Shown here: in pieces, positions 42,607 to 53,250 of the stretch
How the letters are laid out: each line of letters begins with the position of its first letter
Position numbering within the stretch: the first letter of the stretch is position 1
NCBI GenBank assembly: GCA_037447655.1
Contig: JBBHKE010001533.1
Location: 1 to 64,000 of the forward strand
Origin: Zygnema cylindricum
Taxonomy: Eukaryota > Streptophyta > Zygnematophyceae > Zygnematales > Zygnemataceae
DNA: 64,000 nucleotides
Direction: 5' to 3'
The notes under the pieces: model-generated
The model's input: the letters and a program-made list of their open reading frames with translations, nothing else
The model's database searches: none
Told to the model about the DNA's origin: nothing
Position numbers and translations under genes: made by a program

Positions 42607-43207
42607 TAAACCGACCTAACCATAACCAGCTAAGTCGTTGACCTTTCTTTTTCTTTCACCTTGCCCGTGTTATATTTATTCATTTATCTCTTTCATGTCT
42701 TATTTCATTCACAATATATTTTCATCGTTTGGGTTTAAGTGGAGCACAGCTGATGATATTGCATGCATCTTCACGTTGTTTGACGCATGCACGACAACTG
42801 TCATGCCGCATCTCGTCGGCCATTGTAATTGTTTATATTTAGGGATTAGAACGGGCAGCTGCCACACTAATTTGTATTTGGGTGTTATTTGGGTTTTACA
42901 TGACCGTACATACCTACATTTCGCGTTCGCGTCGACCGTACATTTTTACATCGCCGTACGCGTCGACCGTACATATGTATTTTCGACCGTACGACCTATA
43001 TTTCCCGCAATTTCCGTGATGACGATTTGGACCGTACTCGTGGTCCTACCGCACGACATATATTTTCCGCGATTTCCGCCGACAGTGGATTCGATTATTT
43101 TACGTCGACCGTACGACTTACATTACCCGGAATTCCCGCGACTACAAATTGGACCGTACCTTCGGTCCTACCGTACCTAATTTCATTTCCCGAAATCCCG
43201 GCCGACG
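42607..43207 (+). repeat. Gypsy 3' LTR-like tail with CGACCGTAC repeats, cut by the gap
   Basis: Non-coding sequence after the polypurine tract. From ~42900, diverged tandem units of roughly 120 bp share CGACCGTACGACCTATATTT / TTCCCGCGATTTCCG / GGACCGTAC blocks (CCGTAC near 42904, 42935, 42967, 42986, 43031, 43110, 43153). The 5' boundary is uncertain and the 3' end is lost in the Ns. The open frame across 42638-43180 is not considered coding. Confidence 0.5.
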
Positions 43208-43217
43208 NNNNNNNNNN
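43208..43217. other. Assembly gap (10 N)
   Basis: Ten Ns; sequence composition changes from repeat-rich GTAC-rich DNA to AT-rich DNA across it. True size and adjacency are unknown. Confidence 0.98.
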
Positions 43218-44736
43218 GATTTATAGATATGTAAAAAAGTATGTAAACATGTAAATATTACAGAATACATTAGTACGTAAGAAAAAGTGTATACATATAT
43301 GTTTGTAATAAACACTTTTGTATTTTTTGCTTTGTAATTTTAGAAAAGGAATTCTCATAGAAGGCATAGATCGCCGATGAAAAGATGTGCAGAAAAAAGT
43401 TGATATATATTTTTGAAATCATTTTCGAAGTTTGAGCTTTGTACAGAGAAAAAGGGCACAATGAGATACATAGATAGACGATAAAGACACATAAATGTTA
43501 CGATAAAAAACTGTCGAGGTTCGTTTGTAGGGTTGATCTTAGCAAGATGAGGTAGTTTTTAGACACACTCTTCGACAAAATCGGATGCGCCTTGAGAAAA
43601 GTATCGAAGTGCTCCATAAGAGTCAGCTTACAATCACACAGATTTTTGATGGAGTAGAACGATTCTAGTTGGGATGTTTGCTTGGAGCTGTCAAAAAATA
43701 GCATTGTAAATACACAGAAATAGCAGATAGATACATAGAGTAACACGGGAAAAAGAGACATGTTTCGAGTTTGAAGCTTTTACTAAAGTTTTTATATATA
43801 GTTGAAAAAAGACGTGTAGAAAAGTAGCCGCTAGATACGGAAGATACTCTTAAGGAAAAGATTTTAATGTTTCGTTTTTTATGTTTTCACAAATAATGTT
43901 TGTATATACATATGTGAAAAAGAATGCATGATTACATAAGACATTATAAATGTACAAATGTATGAAAAAATGTATAGATATTTAGGAAAGTAACAGGAGG
44001 AAAAGATATTGAAGATTCGAGTTTGATGTTTTCAAAAATGTTTGTATATGCAGCTGGGAAGAGGATGAGGTATTTTCAAATATAATTTAATAATCTTATT
44101 ACTGAAATTAAGATAGGATGATTGTAGTCTGATGAGTGGTTACCTCTGAAGGTTTTATGAACTTATGCAAACATTATTTGCAAGAATAAAATTTAGAACT
44201 TTATTAAAAAAAAAAAGGTTTTACTTAATCTTGTTCGATTGTTTTCAGCATCCCTATGTAAAATATTGCTGTCATAATAATTTGATAGGTAGATGTACTA
44301 TTTACAGCCTTTAATTTTTCTTTTTGTTAGAAAATTAAAGAAACTTTCGCTTCTTTGCCCGTTATAAAGCTTGCTATGGCCTTGTTTTTTTTTTACGGAA
44401 GTATAAAATTAAAATTACAAATTGTTTCATCATGTAATAAATTTGGCTAGTTTCAACCTCGAAAAAATAAAAAAGAAAGAAAGAAAGGTTGAAATTTTCA
44501 AAATGTTTGAAAGAAGACATAATCATAATATTTAGTCTTGTTCACTCAGCAAATGACATTTGAAGAAAAAGGAAAAAAGACATAAAAAATGCAATTTGGG
44601 TGAAAACACATTGCGAAAAGAAAACATGGAGAACCCATCAATTGTTTTTGCTTTTTGCAAGATTCCACCATTTCTTGAAATTCTCTTACTTTCCCCAAAA
44701 CCTCTACAACAATAGGTTTAATCCGAGCGATGCCAT
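43218..44736. other. AT-rich intergenic sequence without recognised genes
   Basis: Contains diverged repeats with a TTCGARGTTTGAKSTTTT-like block (near 43425, 43768 and 44015) followed by GTTTGTATATRYA sequence, suggesting a loose ~250-300-bp repeat. No open frame resembles a known protein. Confidence 0.45.
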
Positions 44737-45155
44737 GCATATTTCTCTTTATCCTCCAAAATTGTCATTGTTCCCCGTTCTCAAGTACCAATTGGATTCA
44801 CCATATTTTTCAATAAACTTTATTATAGGTTTTTTGCCATGGGCTCCTTCATCCCCAAATTCTTTCCAAACATCTCCAACAGTTTATAATGTCAAAAAAT
44901 AGTGTCACGATAACAAATTGACATGTCTTTATCCATCCGCAAATCCTTTCCAGGTCAAGACACAACACATTGCTATTTTGTGACACTATTTTGTGACACT
45001 ACAAACTGTTGGAGATGTTTGGAAAGAATTTTGGGGGTGAAGGAGCCCATGGCAAGAGACCTAAAATAGAGTTAATGGCAAAATATGGTGAATCCAATTG
45101 GTACTTCGGAACGGGGAAGAATGACGATTTTGGAGAAAAAAAATAGAAAATATGC
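44737..45155. repeat. Large foldback: two ~175-bp inverted arms with a 71-bp loop
   Basis: 44737-44908 and 44980-45155 are reverse complements at roughly 85% by eye (shared blocks include CCAATTGGATTCACCATATTTT and TTTCCAAACATCTCCAACAGTTT in the first arm). A transcript would fold into a long hairpin. The second arm read on the plus strand, or the first on the minus, stays open for ~40 codons. It could be a captured gene fragment, but I do not recognise the peptide. Confidence 0.8.
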
Positions 45156-45167
45156 GTTGTGTGATTC

Positions 45168-45650
45168 ATGACGGTGGAAGTATAAGGGATAGTCGAGGCG
45201 GTGGAGGGTGTGGAGATCTTTTGAGGGAATATTTGCATTCTTTCTAGTAATGCTTGTGAAGATTTGAGGCAATTTTAGAGGTTTAATGTTAAGCTAGACT
45301 TGGTAGTAATTTAATTATTCATTTTGTACATTCGCTTGACCGATTATACTGATACGAAAAATTATACTGATAAGACATTCTCTCTCCTTTGCTCCTCTTT
45401 TGTATTCTCATTGTTGACTTTCCTCTTAATTATCTGCTTTGAAATTGTAATTTGCCATGATTTTCCTCTCTCATCTTTGATCTTTTTTTTCCGATTTCTC
45501 TTTCTTTTACTCACCATGTCTTTAACTTCTATAGGAAGTACTCGAGGTAGTGGATATGGTGGAGATTGTGGAAGTTCTTGAGGGACTATTTCCATTTTTT
45601 TAGTGATGCTTTCGACGATTTGAAGGAATTTATTCGTTTAATACTGAAAT
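45168..45650 (+). repeat. Pair of diverged ~120-bp direct repeats
   Basis: 45170-45290 and 45533-45650 share GGAAGTA, CGAGGYRGTGGA, GTGGAGAT and TTGAGGGAMTATTTSCATT blocks, then TAGTRATGCTT and GTTTAAT. The first copy lies directly beside the outer end of the foldback. Confidence 0.6.
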
Positions 45651-45880
45651 AGAATGTCAAATCGTTTCTATTCAGAGGTCCCCGGTTCGAGCCTTTGCCA
45701 GCTCAATTTTCCTCACTCATGTGATTCTTTGGGCCCCAAATCCTTCGGATCTTTGATTTATCACTTTTCCCTTTCATTAAATTCTCCCACATTGATCCCC
45801 AGATCTGCACAGATTCTGCGAATCTTAACTTCCCGTGTTACACTCTGTATCGTATATGTGTTAATGTTTATTTTCCCACA

Positions 45881-46015
45881 TAAAACATTTTTTCTCCGGA
45901 CACCCTTGTCCGTTTATGGATCTGTCGGTCGCGATTGAAAGCCAAGATTCTCACCATCCGATTGGCGGTCTCCATGTGATAATCGGACAAGTTTGTACGG
46001 AGAAAAGATGTTTTA
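45881..46015. repeat. Small 135-bp foldback next to Harbinger-like element 1
   Basis: TAAAACATTTTTTCTCCGG...TTGTCCG (45881-45912) is inverted at 45984-46015 (CGGACAAGTTTGTACGGAG...ATGTTTTA), ~32-bp arms with 4-5 mismatches. Its outer TTA serves as the left target-site duplication of the element starting at 46016. It may be a small MITE. Confidence 0.6.
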
Positions 46016-46760
46016 GGGTGCGTCTCCATGTACTTGAAACTTAGAGAAAAAACTTTGTTTTTTAGCGCAGATTCGGTGGACCCGGATTTCGGGTGTCCCT
46101 ATGTGTAACAACGACATAGTTACTTAAGCGTGTGACGTGACGGATGTCAACGTCTACAATCTGTGATGACACACGTTATTTTTTGTAGCAGGTTGTGACG
46201 TCGCATGAGTTTTCGTGACATTGTAGACGTACCGCCATCCAGCCTGTGCCGTTTCACGGTTGAAGAAGATGCACTTTGCCTTTGCGTCTCTTGTCCGCTC
46301 GACGTGAAATGGCATCGGATCTTGAGACGCGTGGCGAAATAAAATCTGTACCAAGCGCAAACGGACAAAACCAAACAAATTGTGTACTTTGTTTTGTCGT
46401 ACCTGAACCCAAACGGACAAAGTCACAAAACATAGCGGATCGTGCTCTTTTCGTCGTCGCTTGAATTCTTTTGAAATTTCCTGGAAATATTTTACACGTG
46501 CGACTACGTGTTTTTATTTGTTTTTCGAAAAATCTTTGTTTTGAAACACATCTTCCCTGTGTTTTAAAGAAAAGTTTGAAGATGACGTTTTTTGGCGTGG
46601 CCGTGGGTCGAAGAACACAAAACGACAATATGTAGTACATCTTAAATTCGATGATGACGCAAAATGTACTTCTCATTTTTTCTTTTTTTTTGTACGGTTG
46701 AAACTTACGCGGTACGGCTCTGAGTTTTACAGGAAAACGACAGAAAAAAACCCTTACTTA

Positions 46761-48457
46761 GGGCACTTTCCCATGTAACCGAAACTTTAATCTTGTAACT
46801 TTGTTTCTAGCGAAGATTCTCAGTACACCTTTATGAGCATTCCGATGTAATAGCAAATAACTTGTTAGAGCGTTGTTCCATTAGGCGCTCTCTGTAAACG
46901 TCAAAAATTCGTTTACTGAGGCCATCGTTCCATTGTGTCGGGTCAGTAACCGACATTTGTTTTGCGTGGCACATTTTGATTGGTTCACGTAATAGATGAA
47001 TACGATTCTGGTAATCTTCAAAGAATCTCTGAGAGCAAATTGTGACCACATATTTGTACCAGCGAAAGGTGAAAAGTGACTTCTACGACGTATTGAATTA
47101 AATATGTACGGGCGGACGAAACGTAAGATATGTAAAAGCGTACAAAAATGTCAGAATGATTAGTGGATACCAACAGAAGCGTGAAACAATATCTTCCGTC
47201 AAAGATTTTCTTGCGGCTTCCGGTGGCCTCGCATCCTCCCTGGCGGAAGGCACATGTCATATGCGACGTGTACCCATCTGGTCGCGCGGTCGTCGTGGAT
47301 ATTTGTTCACTTTTCCACGAGGCACGACGGTATTCGTTCAGGCGCTGAGAATTGACCTACTCCGGGTCACTTGTTGCGAACTGTAAGTGTCAGACGACGG
47401 CGTATCCGATAATGCATCCGACGGTCCACGTTTACGCCCATAAACGTGGAGAATCAAATCTCTCATTCAGTAGCCTTGTTTTTTTGACATTTTTTTTTCT
47501 TTGGTACGGCAATGTACGAAACAGTACGGCTTTCAGTAAACAACGTCATTTTTCCCCTAATGGAACCTTGCCCTTACTTCAAAAAGTGACGAGCGTAGAC
47601 GTGTAAGAAACATGTGACACATAAACGGTACACAAAATGTTGCGAATCTTCCACTCAATTTCGATTTCAGACGTCCACCCGCACGTTGAACAGTTCATGT
47701 CACTTCGCAATATCTGCACGCCACATTGTCGACGTGGAGGTATTGCAGATGTTTAGGGTTTGTGACATTGTGACGTCACGCGCGTCACGCTCAACTATGA
47801 CAACGCCCACGTCACAATTTCTAAAACTTTCCGCCATGATTTTCCGATTGTTGTTTTTTGTCTTTTCCTACTCTATTTGCCATCAAAATACGCTCAAAGA
47901 TAGTCAAAAGAAATCGTTTTCATAGATCTTTCATTTGATACCTTTCCTGCCTTTTTTCATTGCAAGAATTGTGAAATATACGCGTTACTGGGAGAGGGAG
48001 AGAAAGAGAGGCGCTTTCACGGACTTCGCTTTTGCGAAATGGCGTCCGTTGATCGAGACCCCTCCACTGCCTCTGTACGGAAAAAGGTGCACGGAAAAAA
48101 GTACGAACAGACTGTAAACGTGCAGTGGATTTTTATTTTGAGGAAAATTTTGTCAAAAACCTCTGACGCGTGCGAAATCATATGCATATTCGGCCACGTC
48201 GTGGAACTTTATTTAAAATCACCTCGCGAGGTGATTTTATTAAATTTTGAAGATGATCTGGAAGGACGCGAAAGTGGGTCGAAACTCGCTAAACGATAAA
48301 CTGCATCGCGATAGACGACAAACTGCGGTAAAACTAAATTTTTAATGGAACGCAACTTGTAATTTTTTGGTACGGCTGCAGAATTTTTCCTTTTTTTCCA
48401 AGTTATAAAGGAAAACGACAGAAAATAACTTTAACATTAGCACATGGGAAAGTGCCC
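46761..48457. mobile_element. Harbinger-like non-autonomous element 2 (1.7 kb), nested in element 1
   Basis: GGGCACTTTCCCATGT at 46761 and its complement ACATGGGAAAGTGCCC ending at 48457, with TTA duplicated (46758-46760, 48458-48460). It sits ~20 bp from the right end of element 1. A 26-bp perfect palindrome centred on CCTCGCGAGG is at 48214-48239. Small open frames (for example 47614-47925) show no transposase motif. Confidence 0.7.
48214..48239. repeat. 26-bp perfect palindrome, CCTCGCGAGG core
   Basis: Symmetric about 48226/48227, ~230 bp from the right terminus of element 2; its core is identical to that in the MITE at 20681-21435. Confidence 0.85.
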
Positions 48458-48482
48458 TTAGGCATATGGAGACGCACTCTTA

Positions 48483-49500
48483 GGTGGCGTAAAAATTATT
48501 AACCCTAATAGCGATACAGGGTGTAGCTCTTGAGCGGGCGTTGAGGATAATACTTGACGCTCATTGGTGCATTAACTTTTGTTGACCGTACATTTGCGAT
48601 GCCTACATACACATTAGAGATGATTGAAAAAATGGTTTTAAACTTTTAATGGAAGTGATAAGGAAAGCGTGTAAAAAAAAGACATAATGTTGTAGTAAAT
48701 GATTGGAAAGTAAAATCATAAAGTCTACGTAAATGAATGTTTACCAATGGACATCATGTTTGGTATACAAGAAGCGTTCCGTTTTGATTTGATTCGAGAA
48801 TACGATTTTGATGGCTAAGAAATCAAAGGAAATCTAACCAAAAATATTACGGAATATTTAACCTTTCACAAAACCGCATTTCATTTTGAGAGACCAATAA
48901 GTTCCTGAAATTTCGAATCAGAATCACATTTTTTTTTTACCTTTTTTGACTTTTTTTCTCCGATTTTTGTCGAACAATTCTTCGTAATCATAGTTTGCTC
49001 ATAATTTGCCAAAAAAATGGCAAAAGTACAAAAGTAAAAAAGGACACACGAGGAAAGATTTATTTTGAAAAGTGTTTGTACACACAGATGAGTTATTCCC
49101 AATTCAAAAACCAATTCTAAGAGCCCTATTTACTCATATCTTTCAACTAATTTTCTTTACTTTATTGAAAATTTCCACCCAAAGCCAGAGTTTACAAAAA
49201 AAAAAAAAAAAAAAAGCAAAAAAAAATTAGAACATTTTGGCAACAAAAATAAATAAACAACTCGGTTTGAACAAATAAAACGAGAAACAGATTTGACAAC
49301 ATATATACCACAAAAGAAAATAATAAATAAACACCATGACGAGAAAGACAATGAAAAACGATAGATAACAGAGAAAAAATAAAAAAGAGAAAATGCTCAT
49401 TTATGAAATTCAAAAATACTACAATGTCGACAAAATACCAAAAAAAATAAACGAGTTCGTAACTATTAAAAATAGAAGCCGCATATAGAAAGAGAAGACA
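48483..49500. other. AT-rich sequence, no recognised feature
   Basis: Homopolymer A/T runs (for example 49197-49215 poly-A). No coding signature on either strand. Confidence 0.5.
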
Positions 49501-49524
49501 TTCTTATAAAATTTTATATCTTGT

Positions 49525-49740
49525 CCCACCTTTAGATGTTCTCCCACCTCTCCTTCTTCTCCCACCTTTAGATTCTAAATGTTCTCCGTCTCCTCCCACC
49601 TCCTCTCTTCTACCACCTTTGGATTTTAAATCTTCTCTTTCTATCCCTTCTCCCCCTCTTATACCACATTTAGATTTTAAATCTTCTCCACTTCTCCCTC
49701 TTCTCTCACCTATAATTTTAAATCTTCTCATTAATTACTT
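49525..49740. repeat. Diverged tandem repeat of CCACCTTTAGATTTTAAATCTTCTC type
   Basis: Variants of CCACCTTTAGATTYTAAATSTTCTC recur near 49527, 49564, 49613, 49666 and 49710, spaced ~45-50 bp by pyrimidine-rich sequence. Confidence 0.7.
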
Positions 49741-50169
49741 TTCTAATTCCCATCGCCTTCTCATACATAAACCTGCCATTCATCTTACACTCTTCTTCGA
49801 AATATTTTAACAAAATGTTTTATAAAAACATTTCCCATCTCCTCTTCTGTTTAAAATACATAAAAACAAATATCTAAACAGGAAAACTTCTGTACAACCC
49901 AAAAAATAAAAATTTGAACCGATACTCTTGCTCTATAAATGGCTTATTGGAAGGAATTTCCACCTTTTTCTTCTTCTCCCTCTTTCTCGCCCCATTCTCA
50001 CTTTTTGAAGCAGAGAGACGAAACTTCGCTCTCCCTCTCCCTCTCGATTTAGTTTCCAATCCAACCTCTCCCTCCTTCTCCCTCCCCCCCTAGAAGCAGA
50101 GGAAGCAGCAGTCGTCGCAGCACATATCGAAGCAGCAGCAACAGCACAGCGCCGCCAAACTGCACAAAA

Positions 50170-50445
50170 AAAAAAACGAAGTAAAAAATCAACAACCAAC
50201 AAATAAATAATTAAAAATCAACCAATTGACAATCAACAATCAACAGATTAATAATTAAAAATCAACAAATTAACAATTAACAATCAACTATCAACGACTA
50301 ACAATCAACAAATTAGCAATCAACAAGAGACTACCAATGAACATAACAAAACAAGCAATCAACAATCAACGATAAAAAAAATAAACAATTAGCAGTTGAT
50401 AATCAGCAAGTTAACAATCAACAAATCAACAACTTAATAAACTAC
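50170..50445. repeat. AATCAAC-type low-complexity repeat
   Basis: Dozens of AATCAACAA/AATTAACAA words in succession; no coding potential. Confidence 0.8.
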
Positions 50446-50700
50446 TGTCCCCAACACCCTTCCCTTTCTCCCCCACATCCCATCCCTCCCCCCTCCCTCC
50501 CCTCCCTCCCTCCCTCCCTTACCATCCACCTGGACCCCCCCTCCCCCTCCCCGCCTGCCCCCGCCCCCTGTATATCCTGGCCATCGGTATGGCTGCGGCC
50601 ATCACCCTCGGGCCGCCTCCCCCGTAAAACGCGCCGGGAATCCCGGGACCGCCGCCTCCGTGGTGGCCTGGACCAGGGAGACCAACGTGCAATCAATACA
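50446..50700. other. GC-rich C/T tract between simple repeats
   Basis: Begins with CCCTCCC runs (50485-50560), then mixed GC-rich sequence. Open frames on the minus strand are Arg/Gly-rich and low complexity. Looks CpG-island-like, but no gene is recognised. Confidence 0.35.
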
Positions 50701-50702
50701 AA

Positions 50703-50960
50703 AAAAAATCGCACTAAAAAACCGCACTAAAAAATCGCACTAAATGATCATTTTAAATAATCGCACGAAATGATGGCACGAAATAATCATTCTAAATAAT
50801 CGCACGAAATGATAGCACGAAATAATCATACTAAATAATCGCACTACATAACCGCACTAAATAACCGCACTAAATAATAGATCGGAATGAAAGCACGAAA
50901 ATGATAGCACAAGAAAGAGCAATAAGAAATGATAGCACGAAATAATCGCACGAAATGGTA
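50703..50960. repeat. Tandem repeat of ATCGCACTAAA / ATAGCACGAAATA words
   Basis: An 11-13-bp word (RNCGCACTAAAYA or ATGRTAGCACGAAA) repeats across ~250 bp, in places as a ~47-bp higher-order unit (ATAATCGCACGAAATGATAGCACGAA). Confidence 0.85.
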
Positions 50961-51060
50961 GCACAAAAGAGCACAAGAAAGACCAATGAGGGGTGCGATG
51001 GGGGAGGTGTGGTATTTGGAAGGGTTTTGAGGGGGGATGGGAGGGATGGAGGGAGAGGAT

Positions 51061-51063
51061 GGT

Positions 51064-51096
<33 letters not shown>

Positions 51097-51118
51097 AAGG
51101 GGGGGGGGGGGGGGGGGG
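51061..51118 (+). repeat. Poly-G tract (G32-AAA-G20), G-quadruplex prone
   Basis: Near-pure G run on the plus strand interrupted by AAA. Proline/glycine-rich open frames over it are artefacts. Length is likely to be assembly-sensitive. Confidence 0.9.
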
Positions 51119-51831
51119 CTGGGAAGCCCCTTCCTCCGTAATGGCCCGGACCCCAAGGGAAACATAAGGGAAAATCAATCGAAAAAAGGGATATAAGGGG
51201 TATAAAGGTAGAAAGAGGGATGAGGGGAGAGTAGAGGGAGAGAAGGGAGGGAGGGAGGGAGAGTGTTTTTAGGACCCCAAAAAACCTCCCGGGGAATGTC
51301 CCCCATGGTGCCCGGAAACCTTTAAAGAAGATACCCAAATAAAACACAATTTAAACAACCAAAAAAACTGTATGAATTTCCGTAATTCGGGTATAATACG
51401 GGTGTACAATATGGGTATAATAATTTAAATAACAATAAAAACCATGGAAAAAACGTTCGAGAGAGAGGGGAGGGTCGGGAGGAGGTTCGGGAAATGGAAT
51501 AAGGACGGGAGCCCAAGTAATAGGTAAGGGGGAAAGAGATACATTAGGGGAAGGGGTAAAGGGAAGAGAAGGGAAGAGCAGGGGAAAGAGTCGAGAGGGG
51601 GAAGGTATGGGGAGAGGTTTCTAGAAAATTGAAGGGGAGAACCTTCCCCGGGAATACCGGAATCCGGGGAAAAGAGTAGGAGAGGAGGTATGGAGAGAGA
51701 GAGGTTTGGCGGGAGGTTCGGGAAAGAATCGGTAACAAATTGGGAAGAGATTTTTTTATTACAGAAAGGGGAAAAATGGGATTCTGAAGCTGAGATTTAC
51801 CTGGTGGACCGTAATTCATGTTGCTGCCTTC

Positions 51832-51883
51832 TCTCTCTCTCTCCCTCTATTTCACTCTCACTCTCTCTCTCTCTTTCCCTCTA

Positions 51884-51931
<48 letters not shown>
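51832..51931 (+). repeat. (CT)n microsatellite
   Basis: CTCTCT runs with CCCT interruptions, ending TGTGTGTGTCTC. Further (CT)n blocks lie at 52028-52105 and 52627-52671. Confidence 0.9.
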
Positions 51932-51932
<1 letters not shown>

Positions 51933-52300
51933 CTCTCTCCCTCTCCCTTAACGAAAGATACAATTTAAAATTTTGAAAAATGCTCAGCTTCCAGGCGTCA
52001 GATAAAATATACGTCCCTCTTTTCCTCGCTCTCTCTCTCCCTCTCTCCCCCCCTTTTAAACTGCCTCTCTCTCTCTCTCTCCCTCCCTCTCTCCCTCCCT
52101 CCCCCGAATTCCACCTTCACACGTTTTCTCGGACGCGTTTCCCGACGAAAAAAAAAAAGTTCTGCTTTCAAAAATTTTTCCGCGGCCGTCGACCAAAATT
52201 CTCGTTCGTCCGTACGCCTAAATCCGTACAGTACGACACTTGGCAGTCGTCTTTGACTCCACGCAGTTTGTCCATCCGTACAGTTCTTTTAGCAATCTGT

Positions 52301-52516
52301 CACGTGTCTTTCCACGTGTTAATAAACTGTCGAACTAAATTTGCCACGGCGGCGTACTTTTCTATGCAACTTTTTCCGTACAGTTGCCACGTGACAAAAT
52401 CGAACGGCTTTCTTTTTAGAAAAAGAGTCTCATCGGCCAAGGTGCCACGTGGCATACATTTTCAACGAATCGTGACGATTCGTGAAAACGCCACGTCGCT
52501 CTTTTAGACGTCTTTT
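52301..52516 (+). promoter_or_regulatory. G-box/ABRE cluster upstream of the synaptotagmin-like gene
   Basis: CACGTG occurs at 52301, 52313, 52388 and 52446 (GCCACGTGGC, perfect ABRE palindrome), with CCACGTCG at 52491 and a further GCCACGTGGC at 52909-52918. CCGTACAG occurs at 52226, 52276 and 52376. A perfect inverted repeat ACGAATCGT-G-ACGATTCGT lies at 52465-52483. The cluster is 750-950 bp upstream of the start codon. Regulation by bZIP/bHLH factors is inferred from the motif only. Confidence 0.5.
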
Positions 52517-52627
52517 CCATGTGTCCACAAAACGACAAAAATAGAGAGCTTAAAAAAATTGGAATTTTCCAAAGTAGTTCTTTTTTCTTTGTCGTTTTGG
52601 GATCCACTTCACTGCTTTTTCTCTTTT

Positions 52628-52672
<45 letters not shown>

Positions 52673-53250
52673 AGCTTTATCTATTTTTCGTCTCTTCCTT
52701 TCTCTTTCTCTCCCTCTGTGTCTCTCTCTTCCCCGCGCTTCTCCTCTCGTTTTCTCTCCCGCTTTTACCTCCCTCTCTTCCTCCCTCTCATTTTCTCTCC
52801 CTCTCTCTCCCTCTACCCCTTTGGTCGGGATGTTTTTGGCGTTAGTTCTTCTGGCCACCAGCGGTGTGCTCGTGCTCACTCTCGTGGAAACCTGCGAATG
52901 AGCTGCTGCCACGTGGCTCTCCCTCCCTCTCTCTCCTTCTCTCGCTCTCTCTCTCCTTCTCCCTCTCTCTCCTCTCTCTCTCCCTGTTTTCTCCGTGAAT
53001 ACTAGATGCGAAAGGGAAGAAAAAGTGATAGAGAGGAGGAGAAGGAGAGAAAAACGTCTTGAAGAGCACAGAGAGAGGGAGAGAGGGAGAGAGGGAGAGA
53101 GGGAGAGAGGGGGAGAGGGGGAGAGTGTAAGAAAGAAAGAAACAAACAAACAAAGTAACAAACAAAAAAAAAAAATAAAAAAATAAAGAAAACAAAAAAA
53201 TAAAGAAAGACAAACAGAGAGAGAGAGAGAGAGAAAGAAACAGTTACACC

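Larger units (their letters stand above)
36417..43207 (+). mobile_element. Ty3/gypsy retrotransposon encoding a DNMT3-like methyltransferase and a PHD finger (5'-truncated)
   Basis: Order of recognisable domains: gag with zinc knuckles, retropepsin, DNMT3-like C5-methyltransferase, RT, RNase H, integrase (HHCC plus core), PHD finger, polypurine tract, LTR-like tail. RT-RNase H-integrase order is diagnostic of Ty3/gypsy. The 5' LTR and gag N-terminus are replaced by the C LTR, and the 3' LTR is cut by the scaffold gap at 43208. There are in-frame stops at 38549, 38876, 39838 and 41911, frameshifts near 36980, 39224-39231, 41510-41580 and 42421, and a stop at 42310, so this copy is inactive. 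Confidence 0.92.
46016..48479. mobile_element. Harbinger-like non-autonomous element 1 (host of nested element 2)
   Basis: GGGTGCGTCTCCATGTA at 46016 is matched by its imperfect complement ATGGAGACGCACTC at 48466-48479, with TTA on both sides (46013-46015, 48480-48482). Removing nested element 2 leaves ~765 bp. No transposase is recognisable. Confidence 0.65.

Noticed and set aside
42638-43180. 180-codon open frame after the gypsy PHD finger
   Set aside because: Lies beyond the polypurine tract in repeat-rich LTR sequence; repetitive, unrecognised translation.
50703-50960. CRISPR-like spaced repeats
   Set aside because: Short eukaryotic tandem words with no unique spacers of constant size; simple repeat.
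50844-51347. Proline-rich minus-strand open frame
   Set aside because: Created by the poly-G tract; all three frames are open there.
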